From assembly GCF_000445445.1 (NCBI RefSeq), contig NZ_ASXP01000002.1, positions 806,001 to 870,000 on the forward strand: a stretch of 64,000 nucleotides of DNA, given 5' to 3'. Below, piece by piece: positions 24,003-33,521 of the stretch. The translations under genes and the position numbers were made by a program. Every line of letters starts with the position of its first letter. Position 1 is the first letter of the stretch. The notes under the pieces were generated by a model, which saw only the letters and a program-made list of their open reading frames with translations, searched no databases and was not told the origin of the DNA. Source of the DNA: Sporomusa ovata DSM 2662 (lineage in GTDB: Bacteria > Bacillota > Negativicutes > Sporomusales > Sporomusaceae).

Positions 24003-26039
24003 ATGATGTCTTTGGATAACAGTGGAATTGCAAAAGCTATGACAATTAAACTGGATAATGTGTTACCGGAAGTGACAGAATTTCAAGCGGGAATCCGGCG
24101 GGCACCCAACAGAGGGTTTTGCCTGACGCAAGCTCAGACCAAGGTGGCTTTAAAAAATGCGTTGCGTTATGTACCGGCAGAACTTCATGCAGTATTGGCA
24201 CCGGAGTTTATGGAAGAGCTGCGCACTCGCGGACGGATTTACGCCTACCGGTATATGCCGAAGGGAAAAATCGAGGGTAAGTCAATTGATGACTATCAAG
24301 GCAACTGTGTCGAGGGAAAAGCATTTCAGGTTATGATTGACAACAACTTAGACCCGGCGGTTGCTCTCTACCCGTATGAGCTGGTTACCTATGGGGAAAC
24401 AGGGAGTGTATGTCAAAACTGGCTGCAGTATCAGCTCATTAAAAAGTATCTGGAAGTTATGACTGACCACCAGACGCTTGTTGTGGAATCCGGCCATCCG
24501 CTGGGTTTATTTCCATCCCGGCCGGAAGCGCCCCGGGTCATTATCACCAATGCGCTGATGATCGGGATGTTTGACAACCAGGAAGACTGGGAAATTGCCG
24601 AACAAATGGGTGTAGCCAATTATGGACAAATGACGGCCGGCGGCTGGATGTATATTGGACCGCAGGGCATTGTTCATGGTACCTTCAATACATTGCTGAA
24701 CGCAGGCCGTCAGCGGCTCGGTATACCGGCTGACGGCGATTTGCGCGGTCATTTGTTTGTTTCTTCCGGGTTAGGCGGCATGAGCGGCGCACAGCCTAAG
24801 GCCATTGAGATTGCCGGCGGTGTGGGAATTGTGGCCGAGGTGGACTATTCCCGGATTAAAACCCGCTATGACCAAGGCTGGGTTAGCAAGGTGTCGGCGA
24901 ATTTGGAGGAAGCATTTTCCTGGGCCGGGGAGTATTGCCTGAACAAAGAAGCAGTTTCCATCGCCTATCATGGCAATGTGGTGGATTTGCTGGAATATGC
25001 AGTTAAAAATAATAAGCACATTCCCCTGCTTTCTGACCAGACTTCCTGTCACGCTGCCTATGATGGCGGTTATTGCCCGCAGGGGCTGAGTTTTGACGAA
25101 CGGACAAAACTTCTGGCAACAGATCGGCAACAGTTCCACGAATTGGTGAATAAGAGCTTACGGCGGCATTTTGAGCTGATTAAAATACTGACAGAGCGGG
25201 GAACTTATTTCTTTGATTATGGCAATGCATTCCTGAAAGCGGTGTATGACGCTGGTGTTAAAGAAGTTTCCCGGAACGGCTATGACGAGCGTAACGGTTT
25301 TATTTTCCCGTCATATGTCGAGGATATCATGGGACCGGAGTTGTTCGATTATGGTTATGGCCCGTTCCGATGGGTCTGCCTGAGCGGCAAGCCCGAAGAT
25401 TTGCACAAGACCGACAAGGCGGCTATGGAATGCATTGATCCCAACCGGCGTGGACAAGACCGGGATAACTATATCTGGATTCGTGATGCCGAGAAAAACA
25501 AACTGGTTGTAGGGACACAAGCCCGGATTTTGTATCAGGATGCGGAAGGTCGTCTCAAGATTGCGATGAAATTTAATGAGATGGTTCGCAATAAGGAAAT
25601 CGGGACAGTTATGCTGGGACGCGATCATCATGATGTTAGCGGTACTGATTCACCGTTTAGAGAGACAGCTAATATTAAGGATGGCAGTAACGTTATGGCT
25701 GACATGGCGGTACAGTGTTTTGCCGGCAATGCGGCACGGGGTATGAGTCTGATTGCCCTGCATAACGGCGGTGGTGTTGGCATTGGTAAATCAATCAATG
25801 GAGGCTTTGGCATGGTGCTTGACGGCAGTGAACGGGTTGATAACATTTTGCGTCAGGCAATGCTGTGGGATGTTATTGGCGGGGTGGCCCGCCGGGCTTG
25901 GGCCAGAAATGAACATTCAATGGAAACCATTGTGGAATTTAATCAGCAGTACGCCGGTAAGGGACATGCGACCCTGCCTTATATTCCCTCAGAAAGCCTG
26001 ATTGACAGCATTGTTGATAACGTATTTGCCGCTAAGTAG
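24003..26039 (+). CDS. hutU: Urocanate hydratase (long form)
   Basis: A 678-residue urocanase of the long form found in Bacteroidetes and some Firmicutes (the Bacillus type is about 550). It hydrates urocanate to imidazolonepropionate with tightly bound NAD+. Marks include YGQMTAGGWMYIGPQGIVHGT, the NAD-binding SGLGGMSGAQPKA near residue 255, and GRDHHDVSGTDSPFRET near 540. Start ATG follows GGAGGGATA. TTGACG and TATAGT occur just upstream but 20 bases apart. It heads a four-gene histidine breakdown operon; hutH is not in the window. Confidence 0.96.
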   Translation: MMSLDNSGIAKAMTIKLDNVLPEVTEFQAGIRRAPNRGFCLTQAQTKVALKNALRYVPAELHAVLAPEFMEELRTRGRIYAYRYMPKGKIEGKSIDDYQGNCVEGKAFQVMIDNNLDPAVALYPYELVTYGETGSVCQNWLQYQLIKKYLEVMTDHQTLVVESGHPLGLFPSRPEAPRVIITNALMIGMFDNQEDWEIAEQMGVANYGQMTAGGWMYIGPQGIVHGTFNTLLNAGRQRLGIPADGDLRGHLFVSSGLGGMSGAQPKAIEIAGGVGIVAEVDYSRIKTRYDQGWVSKVSANLEEAFSWAGEYCLNKEAVSIAYHGNVVDLLEYAVKNNKHIPLLSDQTSCHAAYDGGYCPQGLSFDERTKLLATDRQQFHELVNKSLRRHFELIKILTERGTYFFDYGNAFLKAVYDAGVKEVSRNGYDERNGFIFPSYVEDIMGPELFDYGYGPFRWVCLSGKPEDLHKTDKAAMECIDPNRRGQDRDNYIWIRDAEKNKLVVGTQARILYQDAEGRLKIAMKFNEMVRNKEIGTVMLGRDHHDVSGTDSPFRETANIKDGSNVMADMAVQCFAGNAARGMSLIALHNGGGVGIGKSINGGFGMVLDGSERVDNILRQAMLWDVIGGVARRAWARNEHSMETIVEFNQQYAGKGHATLPYIPSESLIDSIVDNVFAAK

Positions 26040-26069
26040 CGATAGCATCACAGAGGAAGGAGCAAAACG

Positions 26070-27332
26070 ATGGCAGGAAAAAAATTGCTTATTAAACATG
26101 CGGCTGAATTGGTAACCTGCGCCGGAGCTGCCCCCAAAATGGGGGCGGCGATGGCTGATATCGGCATTATTCCGGATGGTGCACTACTTGCAGAAAACGG
26201 CAAAGTTTGCTGGGTAGGGCCGACCGCAGAACTGCCGGGACAAAGCGAGGCAGAGTGGGAGGTCATTGACGCTGCCGGGCAATGTGTTATGCCCGGGTTT
26301 GTTGATTCTCACACCCATATGGTATTTGGCGGCTACCGGGCCGAAGAGTTTTTCTGGCGCCTGGGGGGGACTCCCTATCTGGAGATCTTAGAGCGCGGTG
26401 GCGGCATCCTGAATACGGTTCAGGCAACCCGCTCAGCTAGTCTGGCAGAACTAAAAACAATGGCTCTTGGGCGGCTGGACAATATGCTGGCAATGGGCGT
26501 TACTACTGTTGAGGGTAAAAGCGGCTATGGCTTGGATAAAGAGACAGAATTGCGGCAACTGGCCGTAATGGCTGAACTCAACCGGGAACAGCCGGTTGAA
26601 ATCGTGCCGACCTTTATGGGGGCGCATGCGGTGCCGCCTGAATATAAAGGCCGTACTGATGACTATGTTGATTACATAATAAAAGAGGTATTGCCTGCTG
26701 TAGTCAAGCAGGGAATTGCTGAATTCTGCGATGTATTCTGCGAGCAGGGGGTATTCTCGCTGGCGCAGTCCCGGCGTCTCCTCAAAGCGGCCCAATCTAT
26801 GGGGCTGAAAGCAAAGCTGCATGCCGATGAGATTATTGCTTTGGGCGGGGCTGAACTGGCTGCCGAACTAAACGCCTGCTCGGCTGATCACCTGCTGCAG
26901 GCCTCAGATGCAGGCATTGCGGCACTTGGGAAAGCCCAGACGGTCGCTACGGTTCTGCCTATGACAGCTTTTTGCCTGCGCGAATCATATGCACGTGCCA
27001 GAACTATGATTGACAGCGGGGCAGCGGTGGCCCTGGCGACAGATTACAATCCCGGCAGTTGTTTTAGTCATTCTATTCCGCTGGTAGCCGCGCTTGCTGC
27101 TATTCAATTACAACTGAAACCGGCCGAGATTGTAACAGCGCTGACCATTAATGGGGCAGCCGCGGTAAACCGGGCAGACCGGGTAGGCAGTCTGGAAATC
27201 GGCAAACAGGCAGACATTGCTATTTTGGGATATCCGTCACATTTGTTTTTGGTGTATCATGCCGGAATGAATATTGTAGATAAAGTAATTAAACAGGGAC
27301 AGCTTGTTTGGAATAAGACAGACCAAAAATAG
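26070..27332 (+). CDS. hutI: Imidazolonepropionase
   Basis: A 420-residue amidohydrolase. It opens the imidazolone ring to N-formimino-L-glutamate. Metal-binding and catalytic marks are FVDSHTHMVFGG near residue 80, KSGYGLDKETELRQL, a KLHADEI histidine, and ALATDYNPGS. It follows hutU by 30 bases with AAGGAG as ribosome site. Length is standard. Confidence 0.97.
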   Translation: MAGKKLLIKHAAELVTCAGAAPKMGAAMADIGIIPDGALLAENGKVCWVGPTAELPGQSEAEWEVIDAAGQCVMPGFVDSHTHMVFGGYRAEEFFWRLGGTPYLEILERGGGILNTVQATRSASLAELKTMALGRLDNMLAMGVTTVEGKSGYGLDKETELRQLAVMAELNREQPVEIVPTFMGAHAVPPEYKGRTDDYVDYIIKEVLPAVVKQGIAEFCDVFCEQGVFSLAQSRRLLKAAQSMGLKAKLHADEIIALGGAELAAELNACSADHLLQASDAGIAALGKAQTVATVLPMTAFCLRESYARARTMIDSGAAVALATDYNPGSCFSHSIPLVAALAAIQLQLKPAEIVTALTINGAAAVNRADRVGSLEIGKQADIAILGYPSHLFLVYHAGMNIVDKVIKQGQLVWNKTDQK

Positions 27333-27352
27333 ATAAAGGGAGTTAAGATATT

Positions 27353-28246
27353 GTGGGAAAACTTGTAGAATGTGTACCAAATTTTAGTGAGGGACGGCGG
27401 CCGGAGGTTATTGCGGCAATTGTTAATGAAGTAAAGAAGGTACAAGGCGTTACATTGCTGAATGTTAATTCTGATGCCAGTCATAACCGTACAGTGGTTA
27501 CCTTTGTCGGTGATCCCCAGGCTGCCAAACTGGCTGCCTTTACTGCCTGTGCGAAAGCAGCCGAGCTTATCGATATGGAACAGCACCAGGGAGCCCATCC
27601 CCGCGTTGGTGCCACTGATGTCATTCCTTTCATTCCTGTAAGTGACATCTCTATGGAAGAATGTGTCCAGCTTGCCAATGAACTGGGCCAGGAGATTGGT
27701 GAAAAACTGAATATCCCGGTATATTTGTATGAAGCAGCTGCCAAAACCCCTGCCCGTGTCAAATTGCCTGATGTCCGTAAAGGCGAGTATGAAGGGCTAA
27801 AAACAGCAATCACCACTCCTGAACGTCAGCCTGACTACGGCCCTGCCCATATGCATCCGGCAGCAGGTGCTACAGTCGTTGGTGCCAGACAATTTTTAAT
27901 TGCCTATAACATTAATTTAAGCACCAGTGATGTCGAGATAGCAAAAAAAATTGCCGCCAGCATCCGCGAGGCCAAAGGCGGTTATAAGTACTGCAGGGCT
28001 ATGGGGGTCATGATCGAAGAACGGAATATGGCTCAGGTTACCATCAATATGGTGGATTATACCGGCACGCCGCTGCACCGGGTGTTTGAGACTGTTAAAT
28101 CCGAAGCCGCGCGGTATGGTGTGAACATCATTGGCAGTGAAATTGTTGGTATGGTACCGTTGCAGGCCCTTATTGACACAGCCGATTTCTATCTGCGGCT
28201 GGAGGGCTTTGAGCGTAAACAGGTGTTGGAAGAAAACCTTGGATAA
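27353..28246 (+). CDS. ftcD: Glutamate formimidoyltransferase
   Basis: A 297-residue formiminotransferase, equal to the N-terminal half of the bifunctional vertebrate enzyme. It moves the formimino group of formiminoglutamate to tetrahydrofolate. Family marks are VECVPNFSEGRRPEV at the start, ASHNRTVVTFVG, and HQGAHPRVGATDVIPF. Start GTG 27353 follows AAGGGAG. Together with the next gene it sends histidine carbon into the folate pool instead of releasing formamide. Confidence 0.96.
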   Translation: MGKLVECVPNFSEGRRPEVIAAIVNEVKKVQGVTLLNVNSDASHNRTVVTFVGDPQAAKLAAFTACAKAAELIDMEQHQGAHPRVGATDVIPFIPVSDISMEECVQLANELGQEIGEKLNIPVYLYEAAAKTPARVKLPDVRKGEYEGLKTAITTPERQPDYGPAHMHPAAGATVVGARQFLIAYNINLSTSDVEIAKKIAASIREAKGGYKYCRAMGVMIEERNMAQVTINMVDYTGTPLHRVFETVKSEAARYGVNIIGSEIVGMVPLQALIDTADFYLRLEGFERKQVLEENLG

Positions 28247-28261
28247 AGGAGGTCGGATACT

Positions 28262-28888
28262 ATGTTAATGCAAATGAAACTGACCGAGTTTTTAGAAGAG
28301 CTGGGTTCAAATTCTCCGGCACCAGGCGGCGGCAGTATTGCGGCGCTGGCTGGTGCACTTGGCGGTGCTTTGGCGGCCATGGTCTGTCGGCTGACAGTCG
28401 GCAATAGCAAATATACCGAAGTACAAAGTGAAATAGCCAGTATTCTGTCGCAAGCGGGTCAATTAGCCAGTGAGCTTGCTGGCTGTGTTGATGCCGATAC
28501 AGAAGCCTTTAACAAGGTAATGGCGGCTTATAAGCTTCCGAAAGCAACAGAAAGTGAAAAAAACGCGCGCAGTGAAGCCATTCAACAGGCCATGGTAGCA
28601 GCCGCCAGGCTGCCGCTGGGCGTTGCTGGCAACTGCTTACAGGTATTATCCCTGGCAGTGCGGGTATTAGCTATTGGCAACAACAATGCCGCCAGCGACG
28701 CGTCGGTTGCCGGACTGATGGCTCATGCCGGACTACATGGTGCGCTGTATAATGTCAAAATTAATTTAAGCAGTATAAAAGATCAAACTACCAAACAGGA
28801 TATGCAGGCAAAAGTAGCCGGTATTATTGCCGAAGACGAGCGTCTCCACAGAGAATTGTTAGCAGTAGCAAGCAAGGTTATTGGATAA
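28262..28888 (+). CDS. fchA: Formimidoyltetrahydrofolate cyclodeaminase
   Basis: A 208-residue all-helical cyclodeaminase with the folate-binding glycine-rich NSPAPGGGSIAALAGALGGALAAM near residues 17-40. It converts 5-formimino-THF to 5,10-methenyl-THF plus ammonia. AAAGGAGGT precedes the ATG. It is the last gene of the operon, and a strong terminator follows 12 bases on. Confidence 0.96.
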   Translation: MLMQMKLTEFLEELGSNSPAPGGGSIAALAGALGGALAAMVCRLTVGNSKYTEVQSEIASILSQAGQLASELAGCVDADTEAFNKVMAAYKLPKATESEKNARSEAIQQAMVAAARLPLGVAGNCLQVLSLAVRVLAIGNNNAASDASVAGLMAHAGLHGALYNVKINLSSIKDQTTKQDMQAKVAGIIAEDERLHRELLAVASKVIG

Positions 28889-28900
28889 TATTTTTCATTA

Positions 28901-28939
28901 AAAAGGACTGAACTCAAAATAATTGAGCTCAGTCCTTTA
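28901..28939 (+). terminator. Terminator of the hut operon
   Basis: AAAGGACTGAACTCAA pairs with TTGAGCTCAGTCCTTT (one mismatch) around a short AAATAA loop. Confidence 0.92.
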
Positions 28940-28985
28940 TTGCATATGGTCAATAGGGACTAAAATACATGGTTTCCCCGTTTTG

Positions 28986-29399
28986 CTATTTAATTTTTCC
29001 AATAGCGATATTCACCCGGTAATTTCCATATTTCAAAACAGAATCCAAAAAACAGTTCAGATCTTCTTGCGAATTAACCTGAACTTTCAGCAGGTAACAG
29101 CCATCGCCGCTGATCCGGCTAGCTTCTACCACTGCGTCATAATTCTGTAAGAAGGTGTGAAAAGCGCTATGATTGGTTGTTTTCATGAAGATGGTTATAT
29201 AGGCTGTTATGGTTTTTCCCAGTAGTTTCTCATCAAGCAAAACTGAGTAACCCCGTATCACACCTAGTTCTTCCATTCTGGAAATCCGCTTGGAAACGGC
29301 CTGGCCGGTTAGGTGAACTATTTCACCGATATCTCTAAGTTGCATTTTGCAGTTGGCTTTTAATAGTTTTAGGATCGCCCAATCAGTATTATCAAGCAT
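28986..29399 (-). CDS. Lrp/AsnC family transcriptional regulator
   Basis: A 137-residue Lrp/AsnC protein. The helix-turn-helix (about 1-60) reads LKANCKMQLRDIGEIVHLTG with VSKRISRMEELGVI; the C-terminal RAM domain ends with SGDGCYLLKVQVNS. Such regulators sense amino acids. It is divergent from the isochorismatase gene and lies tail-to-tail with the hut operon, so the isochorismatase gene is the likelier local target. Confidence 0.94.
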   Translation of the reverse strand: MLDNTDWAILKLLKANCKMQLRDIGEIVHLTGQAVSKRISRMEELGVIRGYSVLLDEKLLGKTITAYITIFMKTTNHSAFHTFLQNYDAVVEASRISGDGCYLLKVQVNSQEDLNCFLDSVLKYGNYRVNIAIGKIK

Positions 29400-29531
29400 T
29401 TTTCATTAAATCCTTTCCTGAGGAAATCGGAAACGGTGTAAAACTTTTGCGACACAATTGCAGCTGTCGGTATAATGAGTATAACAAAGGCTGGCAGAGT
29501 AATCCATAATGAAATTTGGAGGGGATTGACA

Positions 29532-30074
29532 GTGAAAAGAGTGTTACTCGTAATTGATGTTCAAAATGAATATTTTACCGGAAAAATGCCAATTATGTAC
29601 CCGGAGGGAAGTTTTGATAAAATTCTTCAGGCTGTAGAGGCAGCCAATCAAAAGAACATTCCGGTAATTCTTATCAGACATGAAGCATTGCAACAGGCTG
29701 CTGCTTTTGTAAAGGGCAGTACGGGCTGGGAAATTCGTGAAGAACTGCTGAAAAAAGAATATGCATGTATTGTTGATAAAAGTTTTCCGGGAAGCTTTAC
29801 CGGTACCGGACTTGAGGATCTTTTAAGGAGTATGGGTATAGATACAATTGTTATCTGTGGCTATATGACCCAGATGTGCTGTGATACGACGGCCAGACAG
29901 GCGGTTCATCTTGGATTTTCCGTGGAATTTCTGTCAGATGCTACAGGTACTTTAGATGTAGCAAATGATGCTGGGAAGATAACGGCAGCAGAACTACACA
30001 AGGCGATTCTTATAACGCAAGCTATGCGGTTTTCTGAGGTTATTTCGACTGATAAATGGATTAAGAAACTATAA
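29532..30074 (+). CDS. Cysteine hydrolase of the isochorismatase family
   Basis: About 180 residues. The catalytic triad is visible: Asp in LLVIDVQNEYF, Lys in IVDKSFPGSF, and Cys in ICGYMTQMCCDTTARQA. GTG 29532 has GGAGGGG seven bases upstream, so the longer frame from 29475 is rejected. Members hydrolyse amides, nicotinamide or vinyl ethers; the substrate is not evident. It is divergent from the Lrp gene. Confidence 0.92.
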   Translation: MKRVLLVIDVQNEYFTGKMPIMYPEGSFDKILQAVEAANQKNIPVILIRHEALQQAAAFVKGSTGWEIREELLKKEYACIVDKSFPGSFTGTGLEDLLRSMGIDTIVICGYMTQMCCDTTARQAVHLGFSVEFLSDATGTLDVANDAGKITAAELHKAILITQAMRFSEVISTDKWIKKL

Positions 30075-30214
30075 AGTACTACGATAAAATGCAAATAATT
30101 ATTGCTTTTGTTGTTTGCTAGCGATACACTGACAATAACTGAGTTGCCGGTAAAAGTGATCGAAGTTAGCAATAGTGTGATTGTAGTTAGTGTGAAGTAA
30201 AATTAGCGAGGGGA

Positions 30215-30871
30215 ATGGTCAAACTGAAACTATTTTTCAATAAGGAAAATGAAGTAGATATTAGTGGCTTGAGCAATAGATCAACAGTACAGGAATTTTT
30301 TGATGCTGTCGATGAATTTTTACTTGAAAATCCGTTGCCATGCGGTACCTGCAAGCAACATTGCTGTAAAGGCCGGTTCAAAATCAATATGGACAGTGTT
30401 AGTGCTAAAAAACTGTCTAAAGGAAAGCTTGAACGCATAATTCCCAAACTGTTTGTTGATGTGGGCCAAAATAAACTGGAGATATTTCTTCTTGCCGGGA
30501 AAAAGAAATGCCGCCACCTGGATGGATTGTCGAGATGTCTGGTTTACAATGAGCGACCGGCAAGCTGCCGAACCTATATATGTATTCCGCAAAGCCCATG
30601 TTACAAGATTCTCGACGCGGCAATTGTCGCCGAGATGCACCATGCCATGCGCGCCGTATATCTTGATGCGGTGATAAACGACCCGGCAACGCCGCCGGCA
30701 GCTATTGAGCCGGCAAAAACATTGCGCGAAGAAATAATAAGCGCCAGCACAGCCTACGGCTGCAACAATTATAGCGAAATTCTGATTAAGGATTGTGTAA
30801 AAGCTGATTTTGTGCATTCTAATGTGTCGCCGGAGGAAGTTCGTTTATTTCATGAGATCATCAACAGGTAA
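30215..30871 (+). CDS. YkgJ-family cysteine cluster protein
   Basis: A 218-residue protein with the zinc/iron-chelating cysteine cluster of the YkgJ type: CGTCKQHCC near residue 43 and CRHLDGLSRCLVYNERPASCRTY near 95, then CIPQSPC. It probably binds a metal or iron-sulfur cluster; the role is unknown. GAGGGG lies just one base before the ATG, so the true start could differ by a few codons. A+T content is normal for the region. It precedes the ribB riboswitch but has its own transcription unit. Confidence 0.8.
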   Translation: MVKLKLFFNKENEVDISGLSNRSTVQEFFDAVDEFLLENPLPCGTCKQHCCKGRFKINMDSVSAKKLSKGKLERIIPKLFVDVGQNKLEIFLLAGKKKCRHLDGLSRCLVYNERPASCRTYICIPQSPCYKILDAAIVAEMHHAMRAVYLDAVINDPATPPAAIEPAKTLREEIISASTAYGCNNYSEILIKDCVKADFVHSNVSPEEVRLFHEIINR

Positions 30872-30889
30872 TTCAGAATAATGATTTTG

Positions 30890-30917
30890 TTGACAAATAA
30901 TGGTCGACGAGTATAAT
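30890..30917 (+). promoter_or_regulatory. Sigma-A promoter for the ribB riboswitch transcript
   Basis: TTGACA and TATAAT are both perfect, 16 bases apart, and the start point would fall just ahead of the FMN riboswitch. Confidence 0.85.
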
Positions 30918-30930
30918 AACAGGTATGAGA

Positions 30931-31079
30931 CTTATTCTCAGGGCGGGGTGCAAGTCCCCACCGGCGGTATCCCGGTTTTTTACCGGGGAGCCCGCGAGCG
31001 CTCTTCCTGCTTGGGAAGAGGTCAGCAGAACTGGTGAAATGCCAGTGCCGACGGTATAGTCCGGACGAAAGAGGATAAG
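30931..31079 (+). ncRNA. FMN riboswitch (RFN element)
   Basis: The conserved blocks follow each other in order: CTCAGGGCGGGGTGCAAGTC, CCACCGGCGGTA, the variable arm, GAGCCCGCGAGCG, GTCAGCAGAACTGGTGAAAT, and GCCGACGGTATAGTCCGGA with the closing GAGGAT. It senses FMN and lowers expression of ribB downstream. No clear T-run terminator lies between it and the gene (a short GAACC/GGTTC hairpin at about 31100 is the only one), so control may act on translation or through a structure I did not resolve. Confidence 0.96.
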
Positions 31080-31192
31080 GCGGTCAGCATTAATACAAGG
31101 AACCGGAGGTTCTATTGCATTATCGTTCAGTCGCTGTCTGTCTATTGCCCTGATTTAGTAAGTCCTACTAGTAGTATAGGAGGCGCATTACT

Positions 31193-31834
31193 TTGAATCA
31201 GAATTTGTTAAGTCAATTTGGCAATGCAGAGGAGCGGGTGGCAAGGGCGCTTACTGCTCTCGGCAATGGTCAGGGTGTGTTAGTAACAGATAACGAACAG
31301 CGGGAAAATGAAGGTGATATTTTCTTTGCTGCCGAGTCGCTGACAACAAAACAAATGGCGTTATTAATTCGTGAATGCAGTGGCATAGTTTGTCTATGCC
31401 TGCCGGAGAAAAAAGCGGAAGCATTAGCGTTGCCAATGATGGTAGCTAACAATACAAGTAGTTTTCAAACTGCATTTACCATTTCAATTGAAGCGGCTGC
31501 GGGAGTTACAACAGGTGTGTCAGCCGCTGACCGTGTTGCGACTATAAAAGCGGCAATTGCTGATAATGCTTGTTCCCGGGATCTGCGTCATCCGGGGCAT
31601 GTTTTCCCTTTGAAGGCCAAGCCTGGCGGGGTATTAGAACGACCGGGACATACCGAAGCCAATGTTGACTTAATGCGGCTTGCCGGTCTCAAACCATATG
31701 GTGTACTGTGCGAACTGACAAATCCGGATGGCACCATGGCGCGCTTACCGGAAATCGTGACTTTTGCGAACAAGCACAATATGCCGGTGGTTACAGTGGA
31801 TGATTTGATAGATTACCGCAAGTTGCGAGAATAA
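31193..31834 (+). CDS. ribB: 3,4-dihydroxy-2-butanone-4-phosphate synthase
   Basis: A 213-residue stand-alone RibB like that of E. coli, not the RibBA fusion usual in Bacillus. It makes the four-carbon unit of riboflavin from ribulose 5-phosphate. Marks are VTDNEQRENEGDIFFAAE with the acidic metal site, then DLRHPGHVFPL and RPGHTEANVDL. TTG 31193 follows AGGAGGCGC. It is alone behind the FMN riboswitch; no ribD, ribE or ribH follows. Confidence 0.97.
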   Translation: MNQNLLSQFGNAEERVARALTALGNGQGVLVTDNEQRENEGDIFFAAESLTTKQMALLIRECSGIVCLCLPEKKAEALALPMMVANNTSSFQTAFTISIEAAAGVTTGVSAADRVATIKAAIADNACSRDLRHPGHVFPLKAKPGGVLERPGHTEANVDLMRLAGLKPYGVLCELTNPDGTMARLPEIVTFANKHNMPVVTVDDLIDYRKLRE

Positions 31835-31854
31835 GGAAGACTTCAAGACTAATC

Positions 31855-31884
31855 AGCCCTCCAGGCTACCTGGAGGGCTTTATT
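31855..31884 (+). terminator. Terminator behind ribB
   Basis: AGCCCTCCAGG pairs perfectly with CCTGGAGGGCT around a three-base loop, then TTATT. Confidence 0.92.
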
Positions 31885-32008
31885 GTATGAATTCATATTG
31901 CTATTTACAGAAAATTGAGGCACTTTCTGCACTAAAAAGAGGAATATTGATAATCTGTGGCGAATTACTTTAAGGTATAAACTAGTGAATAAAACGGGAG
32001 GTATTGCT

Positions 32009-32479
32009 GTGAAGAAAGATATTCTTGTTCCATTTGATGGCTCAAAAAATGCCATTGAAGCATTACATTGGGCTGTCACTATCGCAAAAGCGCTGCAGGA
32101 AAAAATAATTGTTTTGAATGTTCAATCCAGCTTTCATACTGTCCATACCAAAATATTCTTCAATGAGAATACCATTCGTGAGTATCAGCAACAACTTTTC
32201 CAAGAGATAATTGTGTCGGCTAAAAAAATATTGGAAGATTCAGGTGTAGCCTATGAACTAAAACTAAGAATCGGTGATGCTAAGGATCAGATTTGTCAAG
32301 AAGCAGGGATTGACGATACTATTGAGGCCGGCAGTTGTTCATCAGATGGTGTGCGGATGATCATAATGGGGTCCCGCGGAATGAATCCGATGCTGGGTGG
32401 GGTACTTGGCAGCGTCAGTTACGGTGTAGTTAATGTTGCTCAGTGTCCTGTGACCATTGTGCCGTATTCTTGTCCTTAA
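32009..32479 (+). CDS. Universal stress protein (UspA family)
   Basis: About 156 residues. The N-terminal strand DILVPFDGSKNAIEALHWA and the C-terminal ATP-binding pattern IIMGSRGMNPMLGGVLGSVSY (G-2x-G-9x-G-S type) mark an ATP-binding Usp. Such proteins respond to starvation and stress. GTG 32009 has GGGAGG eight bases upstream. Monocistronic, with a terminator behind. Confidence 0.93.
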   Translation: MKKDILVPFDGSKNAIEALHWAVTIAKALQEKIIVLNVQSSFHTVHTKIFFNENTIREYQQQLFQEIIVSAKKILEDSGVAYELKLRIGDAKDQICQEAGIDDTIEAGSCSSDGVRMIIMGSRGMNPMLGGVLGSVSYGVVNVAQCPVTIVPYSCP

Positions 32480-32512
32480 TAACTGGAAAGCATAATAAAA
32501 CAGTACGAGGAG

Positions 32513-32551
32513 AAAGAAGCATTTCTTGTTAAACAAGATCTGCTTCTTTTT
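32513..32551 (+). terminator. Terminator behind the UspA gene
   Basis: AAAGAAGCA pairs with TGCTTCTTT and an inner CTTGT/ACAAG extends the stem; T-rich tail. Confidence 0.85.
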
Positions 32552-32661
32552 GATAGAATCAACTGCTTCTGTGATTCTAATCACTGATAAATAGTTGGAT
32601 TTAGTATATCCTTTATCTAGAGATAAAAAATAGTTCAAATAAATTATGGAGGAGAAAAATT

Positions 32662-33372
32662 ATGTTACGGAAAATTGTTACAATTGATGAAGAGAAGTGC
32701 GATGGTTGTGGTCTTTGTATTGGCGCTTGTCATGAAGCGGCCTTGCAGTTGGTTGATGGAAAAGCTAAATTGGTAGCAGACAACCTGTGTGATGGCCTGG
32801 GAGCCTGTTTGCCTGATTGTCCCCGCGGGGCCATCAATATCGTTGAACGGGAGGCACCTGCCTTTGATGAAGGAGCTGTCCGGCAGCATATTGCCGGCAA
32901 GCTTCCGGCCAGTTCATCGCAAACGCCCGGCTGCCCGGGAAGTATGGCCAAAGAGATCAAAAAAGCAGCTGGAACTAGCCGGAATGAACCTGTTGCTGCT
33001 GGTTCCCAGTTGCGGCAATGGCCATGCCAATTGCAGTTAGTACCAGCAAATGCTGCTTATTTTAATGATGCTCACCTATTAGTGGCGGCTGATTGTGCGG
33101 CTTATGCCTATGCAAATCTACATGCTGAGTTTATGCATAACAAGATTACTGTTATTGGTTGTCCAAAACTGGATAAGGTCAATTACGCTGCTAAGCTGAC
33201 CGAGATATTGCAATTGCATAACATCAAAAGCCTTACTATAGTAAGAATGGAGGTTCCTTGCTGCGGCGGCTTAGAAAATGCCGTTAAAGAGGCATTAGTA
33301 CAGAGCGGCAAAATGATTCCCTGGCGTGTTGTGATAATTGGCACAGATGGTACTATTCAGGAAGATAATTAG
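32662..33372 (+). CDS. Ferredoxin-domain iron-sulfur protein
   Basis: A 236-residue protein. The first 4Fe-4S motif is CDGCGLCIGAC at residues 13-23. The second site reads CDGLGACLPDCP at 43-54, with Leu where the second cysteine would be; this form is common in the family. From about 110 on is a second domain with VAADCAAYAY, VIGCPKLDK and VPCCGGLENA, where further cysteines could hold a cluster. Probably a redox carrier in anaerobic metabolism; partner unknown. It has GGAGG upstream and its own unit. Confidence 0.85.
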   Translation: MLRKIVTIDEEKCDGCGLCIGACHEAALQLVDGKAKLVADNLCDGLGACLPDCPRGAINIVEREAPAFDEGAVRQHIAGKLPASSSQTPGCPGSMAKEIKKAAGTSRNEPVAAGSQLRQWPCQLQLVPANAAYFNDAHLLVAADCAAYAYANLHAEFMHNKITVIGCPKLDKVNYAAKLTEILQLHNIKSLTIVRMEVPCCGGLENAVKEALVQSGKMIPWRVVIIGTDGTIQEDN

Positions 33373-33521
33373 GTGACTGTGAGTAGAGGGGGGATTTTGG
33401 CAAGGAATTGCAACTGTTTTTTTTGCAGGATTTGTTGAGGCAAGTAAAGAAATACTAGAATAAATATTTTAGCAGTTGTGGTTGCAAATTTTAAGGGTAT
33501 TTTTTCCAGGAGGTAACTATT

